A DNA stretch of 64,000 nt from Opisthorchis felineus (Eukaryota; Platyhelminthes; Trematoda; Opisthorchiida; Opisthorchiidae), in NCBI GenBank assembly GCA_004794785.1, contig SJOL01003717.1:16551-80550 (forward strand), in the 5' to 3' direction. The translations under genes were made by a program, and so were the position numbers. Positions within the stretch are counted from its first letter, which is position 1; each line of letters begins with the position of its first letter. Positions 35,401 through 48,159 of this stretch are shown in pieces. Below the pieces are notes generated by a model. It worked only from the letters and a program-made list of their open reading frames with translations, ran no database searches and was not told where the DNA came from.

Positions 35401-37699
35401 CCAATTTTCATCAGCTGAACGCTTACGGCAGTCCGGAATACCTTCAAAAGATTCAGGTGTTGCAATTTTGAACACCAGCTTGGCACTTCGCCAACAAAGG
35501 CCAAAAGCCTGCATCGGGTTTGGGAAGGAAAATTCATCAGTGCTTTATTCAGTGAAGTTTGTGCCTATAATTGCTTGCTTAAAAATAAAATTTTTATCCA
35601 TTTTCTCAACTTATTTATTAGAAGCCGATGCCTATCATTTTGTAAACAACCATAACATCTGAAGGAACATTAAACACCTATGGTTGATGGAATTTGCGAG
35701 GGGCAATACCGCGTGAAAATGAAATCGGACGACCAACCATCAAGGCATTGTGAAAAAGAAAGATTTAGCTGGTGTAAACCTACGAATACACAGTCCCCAA
35801 GTTGGTTACTCGATGTTGTAAATTGCAACGCTGCTGTAATTGCTCAACAGCCTACTCTGTATCCTTGCAGAGTCCGTAATATAACTGTAGATTATTTTAA
35901 AACGTTTTTTCGGTCACCAAAAATAGTGTGTCATTTTGGTGGAAAGAAGAATTTAATATGTTGTCAACAGCCGAAAATGAAATTATTTCTCTTCCACAAA
36001 TTCCGCGTGGAAATAACTCGATCAATGTGACAATAACACACTTGCTCCCGGCTCTAAGTTGGTCGTCATATTTGCATATCAGGCAGAAAATAGTATGTCA
36101 GATTGTGTGGTCTAATCTGCTGAAGAGAACTGTCAAAAATACACAAACTCTGTGCTACCCATACGGTAAGCGAATTTCTCGTGTCGACAAGTTTAAGCGA
36201 GTTTGATAAGGTTTAGATTAAATGAAAAAGGGATTTGATGCTTCTAACAGCGTGATTTTAGAAACAAACATGACAAATACAAGTTTACTCGTTCTGCTGC
36301 AAGGAAAAACGCTGTGCATTTGATTTTTTGGATATATGAGTTTCGCTACTGACCCAAGTTAGCGGGTTTGTTACAATGTACTTTTTGCTTGAAAATCCGA
36401 AAATATCCACTTACCGGAAAAGCGTTACTCGGAAAAATGACTAAACTAGTCAATTATGCAAGTTATAGTGGTGAGGCTGTTGTTCTTCCAATTGTATAGT
36501 AGCAAAGTACCATCACCGTTATTTGCAAGGATAAGAAATGCCTACCTGCACATATGCTGGGTGAATAACATGGAAGCGTAATTGTTTGGACGACCTGCGC
36601 ACCCTGTAGCCGCTGACTAATTATCAGAAATTCAGGGCTAGTAACGTGTCACACAGATAAACCTGTCTGGCAACATGACAGGTAAACACAATTTAAAGTT
36701 TCTCCCGCAAGGAAATTATTTACTCTTTCGTCCGAAAACGAGTTGCAGTGTAAATTATACAACGGTGTATGAAAAACCAACTTCCTTGGTTGACCAAATG
36801 GCTCCCAATCTGGTGGCAGCATTTTAACATTTACATGCAATAGTTGTGTCACCAACCATAAAGATATCAGAAGTGCACAGACAGTGACAACTTCCATCCG
36901 AATTGCACGCAGCTTTATGAAACTTCAAGAGTAATTGCCCTGATTTGTTTTCCGGAATTCATCCTTTTCAACGATCCGTATGCGACCTAAGGCGCGCTGG
37001 TTTTTGGCCCTATCTGATTTGCTTGCTTACCATCATTCCTTTTCGATTTATCACTTTTAATTCGTTGGTTTTAATTGTCGAATCTCAATTTTGTGTTGGT
37101 TTTTGTCTGAACTCTAAGAGTGTGGTTGATATGGTACAGGTATATATTCACCAGAGAAATGTTTGATTTCGTTCCCAACGGCCCATTTAATTCATACTTG
37201 AACTTCTTGCCTGAAAATGCAATCATATAACGTTAACATGGTCGTTTAAATGGGACCTGAACGCTTCTCCTTTGGGTCCATTATGCAGTCCGGGTGCTTA
37301 AATGAGCTCGGCAATCATGACGTTTCTTTGATCTTAGTGGTTGACAATTAAGGAGTGTTTACATAAAGTACAAGAACTAAAAGGTGCCGGTAAGTCAGCC
37401 GCCGACGATTATGCTATGGGGACAAATATGTTATCGCAAAATGGATCGTTGGGTTGCATCAGTAACCATAAAACACGCATGCCAAAATTAAATTCCGTAT
37501 TATAATCCGCGGTGTTCAAACCCGTGTTTCAGCATAAAACACATAAAGGCTCACTCTTTACATTTAAAAAAGAATGAGGACCTATTTCAGATTAGCAAAT
37601 TATCACTCAGTCTTGCGCCACTTAAGTGTGAAAAGTATCATAAGAATCATTCACCTCTCGACGTTTAAGTAATGAAGAGGAAACTGTGAAAAGCTATCC
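29495..37699. other. Largely featureless DNA
   Basis: About 8 kb with only short frames on both strands. Examples are 32,019-32,345 plus, 34,348-34,707 minus and 35,680-36,030 plus, none with motifs I recognise. A frame at 36,897-36,649 minus starts with a hydrophobic stretch like a signal peptide, but nothing supports it as a gene. A frame at 35,221-35,418 contains VVYLFSC, which recalls the GIY-YIG entry of Penelope-like elements but lacks the second half of the motif. Confidence 0.4.
29640..29678. repeat. Short (ATTTATC)n-like tandem repeat
   Basis: ATTTATC recurs with small changes four times (ATTTATC, ATTTATC, ATTTATC, GTTTATC) within 39 bases, flanked by ATT-rich sequence. It is a minor imperfect minisatellite. 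Confidence 0.6.
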
Positions 37700-37701
37700 C
37701 G

Positions 37702-38170
37702 GTGCAGCAAATCCCCACTGGTCTGGGGAGTAACGGCAAGTCTCTCATGATTTCGGAAGAATCTACATGTGCTTATAAATTTGACTGTGACCACACTCGT
37801 GTTAGCCTAGGGTCCGCTGTCGTTTTCGTCAGGAAGAATGTGTGGAAAAGATACTCTAGTCCAGTTACTAATGTACAGTATCCTCAAATGAACGGAAAGC
37901 TAACAAATGCTTAAAAGATCGTTTTTGTTGTAACTGTGACAAATCCTGGTTACAAGTGTGAAGATGAGATACACAGATGTAATGTGGTTGTAGTGTTCTT
38001 CATGAATAATGACGACGTAGTCCACAACGCACAAAAGACCAAAATCTCAGCCGGAATACTCAAGGAAAATCAAATATCGGATTCACAAAGAGACGAGGAA
38101 CTCTTTGGAGTCTGATCAACAAGGTTTACAAGCCAGAACTTGGGAGGTTGAGGAACACTGGTCCCCCCAT
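37702..38170 (+). pseudogene. Penelope-like element relic, GIY-YIG region
   Basis: The frame 37,702-37,914 contains STCAYKFDCDHTRVSLG, then VRKNVWKRY. CxYKFxC followed by xVxLGxxV fits the GIY-YIG entry (CVYKFxC ... YIGRT) of Penelope-like endonucleases. The same frame, after a TAA, leads 120 bases later to KTKISAGILKENQI and then DEELFGV before a stop. That second part is related in DNA and in reading frame to the end of the better preserved relic at 46.6-47.2 kb (ISAIILENN, then ENLWSQLNK). The distance from the C/GVY block to this block is similar in both, about 330-350 bases. The GIY-YIG call alone would be weak; the shared 3-prime part supports it. Confidence 0.45.
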
Positions 38171-41100
38171 CATCCAAGGTCAGCCCTGGCTAGCAACACG
38201 TATAATAATACACATGCAACACTACTTGACGAAAAACCACCATCCGATCGTTGCGCACCATTACGTTCTCTAAAAACGCAATGATGCTGTCACCTTGATA
38301 GGTGATCAAATTTTGCAATCAAACTACCCAGCCCAGCAAACAAACAAAAGTCCTTGTGTTCAGAAAATCAAATAATCAGGACAAATGAATTCCACCTGTA
38401 TTAGACCAAAATTTCAGATCCGACATTACCGCGCTTTCATATATTCACAAGCTGCATTTATTCTAAGATATCGTAAGCAGCGGATCGCAGATATTTCCCA
38501 ATAAAATGTGGGAAATAAGGCCTGCGTAGCATGTATCAGGTCACACGTGAAACCACACTTTAGTGCGCTTTCGTTTTTGACCAAATTTCACTTATGCAAA
38601 TGGCCTACGTAATATACTTGCGGAACAAAATGGGGTGCGTACAGTGAAAAAGCGATATCCTATGTTCAGCATATAAAGCCCTTTGCCGGATCACAGTTGA
38701 AATGTAGCTTAAAACATCTAAAATGAGACCATCCTTTGAGCACGTAACGACCGTTGCTGGAAATACTTATTTTACTCGGCATTAACCGGTACACTGTGTT
38801 CAGACAAAGAGCATTTTTCACCTCAGGTTCATGACGGTTCATGACAAGATATTTGCTTAAGCATACGTACATTTACGCAAATTGTTTAAGTAAACGCGAG
38901 CTTTTTTGAATGGAGCAAATTGCATATGACATATCTCACGGAATGCAGCAAACGATATTCATGCAAATGTGACAAATACGCAGTCAATATTTCCATTTGT
39001 ATGATATTTTGTCACATCAGCTCATGTTACTTCAGTCTTTTGTAAAAACAGCCAGAGGATAGCACACCATGGCACATTACTGATCCTCGACAGGCGTTCA
39101 CACCGTACTACAAACGAGGTTGTATTTATGTATGGTTGCTAGAGATAGCTGTTTAAGCTTAATAATGTGGAGTTACTTTAGATTTTTTAGTTAAATGTCA
39201 GAAGCTACAGTGCTTTCAGAAGTCTTCAGGCGCTAGCTAATTGCACGACATAAAAACGAGCGTTTGATTAGAAAGCAGATGCCTCGTCTACATAGAGATC
39301 CACCATAACGGAATTGGTCGCCCTGTCATTTTCTACACATGATGAAAGAAAATCTTGCGATTACCTGGCGATTCGTACCTAAACCAGAATGGCAGGAGCC
39401 GCCATATGAATAATTCTCGGGTTATCCGGGAGGGGGTAGATGACGCAATTATTACAGTGTGTGTCGTTAGCGTGGACCCTCTGATTTCCCTCGCTTGGAT
39501 AAACCCAGTACCAGAGACGGCTGTTAGCCCGAACCACCCACACGTGCAAGTTCCAGATGCCGCAGAATGCCTTCAATATGTTAGCGTCATATCCATTTCT
39601 TACCCACCCAATTATTTCAAACAGTCAAATATAAATGACTACCTTGCTCTTTTACGGGGGCAGAGCATTGTATTCAGCAGCGAGATTTCTTGGTACGATG
39701 ATGAAATCAAAATATTTATGCACAAGCAATGGATTGCGAAGGCCGCTGAATTATTGTGTTAAATAGAAAAAGCATGTAACATTTCGAATTGGGCAGCTGA
39801 ATGAATCACCCAGAGTGATGGCCTAATTCACAAAGATCACATAAGCAGAACTTCTTAGAGACCTTTTAAAAGCGGCAGGCTTAATTGGTTCTTCGTTTGT
39901 GGCGAATGTTGTCATTTAGCCAATAATCAGGCTGTTGTTTGTCGCGTACAAACCCACATGCCCGGGCAAATTTCGGGTAAGCCATTGAGAGCTCCGCACC
40001 TTCATTTGGTACCAAATCACATTTGTTTATGCATTTTGCTCCAGGTGTAACACAAAAAACGCAACAAAATTTGTTCCGTGGAGCTAATTTGGCGTTGCAG
40101 GCAGACATAAGCCATTTTGGCTACTGCCATGTCAGACAGCATCTACCATGAGAATGAATAGCATTCCGAGACACATATAATCTTCAGTTAACTGTCCACA
40201 GTCACGTTGTCCTACAGCATTGTGCGTGTCACATAAACGTTTTTGCTGTGAGACTGAATCTACAGATTAGCATCAGGCTAATTAGAAAACGGGTGTTGAG
40301 TTGACTAGTTAGAAGAGTGCGTTTGTACTTAGAGTGAGGGCTGTCTTTTGCGGTCCGGTTTCAAGAATATGCTTTTACTAAAGCGCTACTAAAGCATTTA
40401 CAAATATAAGCCGCATGGAGTCATTGAATGGGCGTACATTTTTTCATTTTTCAAGAATCTCTGCATCCGATGACAAATGTAGGTACTACAACCTTGTTTT
40501 TTTCAAAATATTTACTGTACTTCATTCCATCTCTAGCAGTAGAACAAATATTAGTTTACGCAGACTTATGACATCCTTCCCAAGCAGGGATTTCATTGCT
40601 CAGTTTCAACCGCTTTACAAAACGGAACAAGTATTTTAGAACAACGGAATCACCGACACTGTACCTACTGCAAACAACTGTGCCCAAATTTTGGAAGAGT
40701 ACAAGTTTTCCAGGCATGGTGTTACGGCGACTGCCACCTAACACCTAAAGTAGGTCAGACTCAGAAATATTGGCCTAACTATCCCGTTCGCAACGACCAG
40801 ATAGTTATTAGTAACCGATTTTGAACCTCAACTTTGCGGTCTCTGTCAGTCTATCATAGTGTATCACACATTGGGACCAAATGAGAATGTCACGCAACTT
40901 CAGTTTTTGTGACCAAAGTTGCTGTAGCAAAATGAAACCGCATTTGTTTTGTCGAAGTGTTTCAAATGGATAAAACACGTTATCCGCTTTGTCGGTCCAG
41001 TAAGAGAAGCGGCCCTCTAAAGCCCAGCAAATGAGGCAAAACTAGACATATGGTATGAACTGAGCACTTTCGTATACCAAGTAGTTTGATCCGGATAATT

Positions 41101-41476
41101 CTAACTTTGCAAATCAGTCGCCGACCAAATTTCGGTACCGAAATCCCGGGTATTTTATTTCGTCATTTTGAAGCAATTCAGAAATCAAAGTACCCGTGAT
41201 AAGTAACCTGCAAAAATAACAATAGACCAGTTAAACGTCGTTGGGTTACCGGATTGTTTTGAGCGGGACACAACGGCCTGGTTGCGCGAGTTTTAATTTG
41301 TATAAGATTAAACATATTAGATTTGTATTACTCCGATGTATAGCCTGTCTAAACTACACGATTTCTAACTAAATTTTCCCCATCCCTTCTACTAGGAACT
41401 TCCTTTACTGAGGATTTTCTCAATAATTCGTCAAATGGATTCAAGTGATATTCTGTTGTATTAGTAAAAAATGACC
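38171..41476. other. No recognised feature
   Basis: A 135-codon frame at 39,355-39,762 is among the longer ones in the window but shows no motif, no repeat copy and no clear splice sites. The rest is unremarkable. Confidence 0.4.
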
Positions 41477-41522
41477 ATTATATTATATTATATTATATTA
41501 TATTATATTATATTATATTATA
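41477..41522. repeat. (TATTA)n microsatellite
   Basis: About nine uninterrupted copies of the pentamer TATTA (46 bases). It is the only perfect microsatellite of this length in the window and, given its purity, is likely length-polymorphic. Confidence 0.97.
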
Positions 41523-44500
41523 GTATCTCCCTTTGTCACATTTGCACAAGTTTGAGCAACATGGAGGCAGGGCTTGCTGGATTACAACACCCACCGGAAA
41601 AGAATTGACCCCAGCCATAATCACAAGCACAATATTAATTACAAATTTTATTCTGTGTCAAGTTTTGCGGCTATAAATCTGCAGTGTTTATATCCTTGCT
41701 TGATATCATTGGAAATGAAGGTGACAATTCGTTTTCTCGCTACTGACAAAATTACGCGGAATTGGCTTACGCTGTCGAACCCCAAAAACCTTCTTAGGAT
41801 TACCTTTCCAGTGGCATCAGTGGTTCATATTTCACCACTTTAAAATAGTGCGCATCGATAACATTTTGTGCAAAATCTCCGCTTTCAAAAAAATTGAGCA
41901 AAATCGTCACGCCTGATATGCAGTTTGAGATATACACTGCCCTTCTTTGGGTATATAGGGGTTATTCCAATTACGCTCAAGCCTGGGTATGATACGTACA
42001 GTTCGATTTTTGGCGCGGTATGGTGGCTTGGCTTGGAACCACTAATTTTATTACGTATACATCAGGACCTGATTGGCCAGAATTTTGTGACAACTATCAA
42101 GGCGAACAAAAAGTGTTTTGTTTTTCTGCTTTCAAGTTTATCGGTAAAATGCACACTTCGCTGGTTCATCTGTTGGCTGTTTTATCTTTGGACAGTGAGT
42201 TCTTTCCATTATATATTCTACACTAGTTTTTCACTCAGTTTTGAATTAAGTTCAGGCACGGTTATCTGTGAGCTATTGTTCACTATATGACCAATGTTTC
42301 AACCTAGGCTCTCTTACCTGCCCTTCATGTCACCGTTTAATTGCTGTTTGTGCAAAAAATAAGCTTAGAATGATATGTGTTCTGCAATTGCAAATACGGC
42401 GAACGGAAATGAAGCAGTTTTCCGGCCAAGTGCCCTCGGAACAGAAGTTTCAGATTTAAGTAGTGTTTCGGTGGAAAACTTTTAAAGGTATGCAATCACT
42501 TATGTAATGTTTAAACATGAAAGTCACTATGGAACATAAGTCCCTTAACCGAAATTGTCGTGCTGCGCACACTGCAGTATCTTCTGCGCTTCGTAATTCA
42601 GTCAGTGGAATTGTCATCCCTACATGTGTAAATTTAGTTCACAGCCGTCTACAATGCCGATTCTTTGAATAATCAGTATTTTCTACTGCGCATAAATTTC
42701 ATCTTGAAGTGTTTACACTATTATGTCATTTCGCCAAGAACTCAATAACAACTCAGTGTTTTTTACAAACACTGTAATGCAGCTTATATCCTTGTTAACC
42801 GAGGCGTCATTTTGAAAAGTCCACTTCCGAATAAAGCATTCGCCTTGAAAGCAAACATAGCTCTTTAATTTGAACTCAGCGTGCTCAACAAAGGTCTGTT
42901 TATCGTAGAACCCATTTACACACCGACATATTACATTTTATGACACCAGACGAAATCCCACGATCGTCCAATGCGGGCATTAGTGGCACGCGTTTATTCG
43001 AAAGAAGTGCCTAAGCCTCCCTAAACTCAACACTTTGGTGCACTCTTGAAATACGACTTGAATTTGTGCTTACCACCCTGAGGAAAATTGATGTCGCCCA
43101 AACATTTTTATCTTCGAAAGGTCGCACTGGCCATCATGATGCATCTGAGCATCCAACTTGCTGCCTCAGTAGGTACATCAAACACTCTTTTCTAATATGA
43201 CAACGTGTTCGTGACTCCCACTGAAAGGTTGAGCCAGGCACTGGTGTTATGTAAGTGAATACTGTTACGCGACAGGCTTGCTTCCATCAGTTCACTTCTT
43301 GGAGGGTTCCTAGATGACAACGTTTATTATGACGCCCCGGTAATCAGCCGTGAGCCCTACGGATTTTAGTTGCATTCTAATCAGGTCCAACGGCGAAGGT
43401 CTCAATATCTAAGCCGCGATCAAACATTAACGCGTACAATAAATGGGAATTCATTATTATCAGTGCAACATAATTCGTAGTTTCGAAATACGGTAAACGA
43501 GACATTCAGCTGACGTCCACCATTTCAGTCGACATATCCATTGTCAGTTCTAGCATCCCATCGGTCCGTTTACCTCTATGGAAGTGTCAACGTTTTGCTC
43601 TAGAAGGCTTTCCGTTCGTCCTCCAAATTAAGCTCCACATTTTGATGTGGCATCCATGTTTGGCATAACTGGCCAAGGGGTTTTATCATTTGTCTACGGC
43701 TTGTTTTAGTGAAATCCCATCATGGCTATTTCGTCCTTTGCGTACACCAATACATATGTGTGTTTATACGTTTTTGTACTTTTTGTCCGTGAATATTTAT
43801 GTTTATTTACAGCGAGCATTATTCCGTTGTGGTTAAGCCCAAATTTCTCTAACCCGCATTACAACGAATTTGTAGGAGTTTAGTGGTGGCCTTTCAATAA
43901 CGAAATTTTTGAAGGTTTTCCACATTGCAGCTGATGTGCGGACTCAGAAAGATATTCCTAAGTAAGACAATGTTTGTCGAAAGATCACCGGGTGCCTGAG
44001 TTCTATACAGACGACTATATAGAAACAAAGATACTTTGCTTGGAGATCATTTCTTTTCCCGGGGAAACCGTATGGTTGATTCTAGATCTCGTTGCACTAA
44101 TAAAATCCTATACGTGTTTTACATTAGAGAATAATACAAATGATGAGTTGTCCGAGTTGCCGTCACTCAAAATGGCAGAAGAAGCGTTAACTTATGATGC
44201 GAAGTCAGTGATTAAACGCATAGCAGCACTACGTGCAGTCTTTATATGGTCGTTCATGCTCGGCAGAAAAGGTTCTTGTCTTCAACTACAATCTGAAATT
44301 TGAATCATGGTTGAGAGTCTTCCTGGTGATAGCTTCCGGCAAAATGAAGACAGAGGCACAGCGTTTCTCGGCTCCTCAGCGTACGCCAGGTTAAGGTATA
44401 GAACGGGACCTTCATTGCTTTAGCAGAAGCCAGCTGACATGCTTTTTGATCTTGGGAAGCTAAACACTGACATGCTTTTCTGAATGACCAGGGACAATTT

Positions 44501-46556
44501 TGTGGACAAAAAAAATAATTGAACGCAAATTTTGTGCGAAAATTTTGCATAAAAATTTAGCAAATGATTCGTTCACTTGAGTTGGTCGAACCATGCTACG
44601 AATGTTTCAAATAATTATGCAGTATGACGGAAGTCGTTAGGTTTCACATGACTATGCCGGTTGAGCATTCGCCGGATGTTTCGAACTCGTGCACTCATGT
44701 TGGTTACCCAAACTTTGTATGATATATAGCATGTCTGCAGGTAGACGCACAACATGCTTACCCCGGTGCTGTCCCTTCTTTTCCATGAGCATGTGAAAAT
44801 CTGAGAGATTGTGTTCTAAGCAGTCCGACTGACTTATGAAGGAAGCATCTTTACCAGAATACGACATTGAACTTCCGTTCAGGAATCTAGGATTCCCTTC
44901 TTGTCTAGCCACATCCATCCAGCGTCTCAGATCAAATGCTGACACGAAAGGCACACTGTTTAGTAATATTAGCTTCTATGGGCCACCAATTATGCGCATA
45001 CCCTACCACATACACAGCAGCGAAGGTAAGCGAAAACAGGTCACAGCGACGGCCTCCTTTCTTTCTCTCACATAGAACACTTCCACATCAACAAGCCGCC
45101 AGCAAAATAAACATAAGGGACCACCTGAGGACTGACATATTTATTTGCCACTGGTGATATAAGCTTTATGTATGTGGTCCAGTCAGCAATCAAAAACCGT
45201 ACGAACTGCGGAATCAGGGCAAGAACACAGCAATTACATCTCACAATTGCTTCTCACATTCAGCAACAAGTGGCTCTACCCACAACTGGTCTTCGTCATA
45301 TGTAACTTTTTCACCACAACACTTTCGTACTTTTAGATCATTCCGATTCCGGTTTTCTCATGTAATAGTCACTTCTGAGAGCTCTATTTTCAGGATGAAT
45401 GAAATACTGGACGACTTTCCACTACTCATGAGTAGCCAAGTTAATCCGCATACATCCTAAAACACAGTGAGAAAAAGGTGACCAACGGTGGTAAACACGA
45501 AGTTTTTCGAATAGTTTACTTGTTGCTTAGCTACGTTGTTTCTGTGAATATAACGGAAACTGAGGAGTCGCAGTTAAGTCCATGTTTCAATATACTCACC
45601 TTAGTTTTCTGATGGCTGGGTTCAACAAAGGTGGAGTCTACCAAAATAAGCTTTACTAGCGGAGGTTGACTAGACACCAAAATCTCCGGCTGAAAACTTG
45701 TCCAATGTTCACAAGAGCAATGAAAGTTCCCTAACTATCCACAGATTTATGTATAGTAGAAAGTAAAATGTAAGAATGTGTGAGCAATCCAAGTAACATA
45801 AAACTTGTTTGCCCGGTGAACATGTTGAGGATAAATCGGTTGGTCGAAAATGGAAATTCGAGACCCATCTTGCCGGTACGCCGACGAGATTAACTGCCAT
45901 TATAAGCTGACATTTGTCCCGTGTTTTCCCACTTAAAGGCTGCAATGTCGACTGCTTCTGCGTACCCAAAACATGCTGAGCAAGACAACGCAAAGGCGAT
46001 AGACGGTTCTTATTCACCGGTTTATGTCGATGCTTGAGGATTGACGAGTCTTCTTGAACGAATTTGCGCTATCTGTCGCACCAACTCGAGTTCCCAGGCG
46101 GCTCCATTTTTTAGTACCTATGTACCGTTACTCACATGAGACAGCTTGTTTCGATTATTATATATGGGGTAACGTGTGCAATCCGTTTCGACATGTTGCA
46201 CGTTTAAACTAATCAGTATCAGCTTAAGTCTGTCTGCTCATTTATTCAGTGCCAAACGCACCCGGGACATCACCTTTCAGAGGGATTTATTTTGGCCTTG
46301 GGATGGAAGTTTAGTGCAAACGCACTAAGTGTCTTCTACGCCTTCATCAATGTGTAATACCTCTTTACACTAGTAGCTACGCACCCATTGTTGTTTAACG
46401 AAAGCCCTAATGAACCACCGCGCAGTTTCTGCCGCTCCGATTGCGCAATAGTTGTGTGTGCGTCCCAAACCCATCACTTCAAAGAATATGCCAGAAAAAT
46501 GGCATCTGCTGCTATATCACTCTTTTCTTCCTGGCCCAGATATTTGTGGAAGCTAA
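41523..46556. other. Mostly featureless; one weak exon candidate inside
   Basis: Short frames only. Two overlapping hydrophobic frames at 41,925-42,290 and a 109-codon frame at 43,974-44,303 show no family motif. The minus-strand candidate at 44,762-44,938 is listed separately. Confidence 0.4.
44762..44938 (-). CDS. Weak candidate internal exon
   Basis: On the minus strand a 100-codon frame (44,954-44,652) contains a segment bounded by a good acceptor (TTTCGTGTCAG at the 5-prime side) and a consensus donor (GTAAGC right after 44,762). The segment is 177 bases long. The peptide is polar and well mixed (DLRRWMDVARQEGNPRFLNG), as in soluble proteins. I do not recognise the family, and no neighbouring exon was identified on this strand. 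Splice-like signals of this quality also arise by chance. Confidence 0.2.
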
Positions 46557-47165
46557 AAATGTCGATTCTCAAATGTTGCAGCAGCAATAACAATCCACCA
46601 GACGGGTAGTCCTTCCTTACATCACAAATTATTTGGAATTCGCAACCAGATTGGTAGCTCGGAACCGAATGCTAAACTGGGAAGACTAATTTCAAGACCT
46701 AAAGACAGCCCAGCCGGAAAACTAAGTGGAACAACGGGGTTTACCAAATCAACTTCAACAACTGCAACAAAATTTACGTGGGAAAAATGGAAGGAAATTA
46801 TGCACGCGGTCGTCAGGGGACATGACCGTTTATCCTTGATATCCATACATGAAAACCAAGAAGGCCGTTAATTCAATCCGGAAAACACGGAACTTTTGGC
46901 ACACGAAGGCACAAGACATGGCAGGGAATTTCTCCAAGCCCAGTACTCCACGGCGGATTCGATCAACCGATGCATTGAAGTCGACCAAGTTTACGTATCA
47001 CTGTTGCGAAGGGCCAATATATCAGCCATAATACTCGAAAACAACTAAATATTGGGTTCGCAATCAAACACACATGAAAACCTTTGGAGTCAGCTCAATA
47101 AATGTCACAAGCCGAAAATTGTAGGGGCCAAGGACAGAGGTCACCTTGACCGAAAATCCATTTAA
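46557..47165 (+). pseudogene. Penelope-like GIY-YIG endonuclease, decayed
   Basis: This frame runs from after a TAA at 46,554 and continues in one main frame across stops at 46,869 and 47,046 to 47,163. Before the domain it reads SNVAAAIT ... KLFGIR, then KLGRLISRPKDSPAGKLS, the typical approach from reverse transcriptase to the endonuclease. A shift to the next frame at 46,733-46,783 gives NGVYQINFNNCNKIYVG, which is the GIY-YIG motif itself (GVY ... YVG, with a cysteine between). Back in the main frame come HDRLSLISIHE and HEGTRHGREFLQAQYSTADS, then INRCIEVDQVYVSL, matching the C-terminal half of the domain (SINRC). There is no ATG and the RT core is not found upstream. The gene is inactive: two internal stops and a double frameshift. 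Confidence 0.75.
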
Positions 47166-48115
47166 AGTTAGAATCCGAGTGGATAGAGTTGAGTTATTGA
47201 CAGGGACCGTCTGCCAATGATGCGTAAAATGTGCACCCACATTTTTAATCACCAAGGGTGATGACCCTAGTTGACTGTCCAGATCCAACATTGACCTCAT
47301 GATTGTTGCTGAATTGTAGCATTTTTGCGGAGACGTTGCGGTAAATATAGGCTTAGATACGTTGTTTTGACAATGCTGTGTTCGTTGCTATTGACATTTT
47401 TATTGCGATGATTTCATCAGAAATCGTACGGACCCTGTCAAGGCTGAATTGGTTGAGTAGGTTTCTTTCGCAATTTGTGCAATTACGCAACTTCGTTGAG
47501 TATCCACTACTCTGTGAAAATCTGAGAAAAAAGAAAAACAGTATGTTATTTTATTGCTAAATATAGGATGAAATTTGCTTTGTGGACTGATTTAATCACA
47601 TTTGTTCGGCCGACGGTGTCTGCACTTCAGACGTGACTTGCCTCTTGACTTTCTAATTTATAGACTGGTATCCCGTAATTGAACTGGATGAGTGCCCGGC
47701 GAGGATAACAGCAACATGTTATTTGTTAACTTTCAACCCTTCTCAACGCAACTGGTTTCAAACTGGTTCAGCCACCTTTTGAATCCCTGCATAATTGTTT
47801 GATTAATATTTTCTTGTCGAGATTGCCTTTCGGATCAACCTCAAATTGTCTGCAGTGTTTTTGACAAAATAGAATAGTTCAGCGTGTTCAATGCAGGTGT
47901 TAAGTTTTTAGCCTTATTAGCATCGCTCTTTAAGTGCATCAAAATAGCAACCTCACACTGATAAACACTTTCCAAGCTATAAATTTGTCGGCGGAAATTT
48001 TGTCTGATCTAACCTTATGTCAGTTTACTCAACGCGTGTCTCTCACCGCCAGTTTTGGAGGTTGTGTTTGTTCGCCCAAGTACACCATGTCAGTTCAGCG
48101 TACAGAATGATCAAT
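47166..48115. other. No recognised feature
   Basis: Spacer between the Penelope-like coding relic and the ribozyme segment. It may include untranslated sequence of one of these elements, but no second copy is available to show it. Confidence 0.35.
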
Positions 48116-48153
48116 TTATGCGTAATGCACTATTTACATGGTTGCTGAAAATT
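48116..48153 (-). repeat. Hammerhead flank, shared with 63,776-63,813
   Basis: On the minus strand, just 3-prime of the ribozyme, AATTTTCAGCAACC continues to TAGTGCATTACGCATA. It matches AATTTTCAGCAATC to TAGTGCATTACGAATA on the plus strand at 63,776-63,813, at about 31 of 38 positions by eye. The two therefore derive from the same repeated unit, presumably the terminal repeat of a Penelope-like or other ribozyme-bearing retroelement. Confidence 0.65.
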
Positions 48154-48159
48154 CTCCAA

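Noticed and set aside
35221..35662. VVYLFSCKGAYHQNC frame as a third Penelope-like GIY-YIG domain
   Set aside because: The second half of the motif (YIG or YVG) is absent, and the following residues do not match the family well enough.
36649..36897. Minus-strand ORF starting MEVVTVCALLISLWLV, like a signal peptide
   Set aside because: A hydrophobic start alone is weak evidence. No homology, repeat partner or convincing exon structure supports a gene.
39355..39762. 135-codon plus-strand ORF
   Set aside because: Its length is within what AT-rich random sequence of this size can give, and no motif or splice context was seen.
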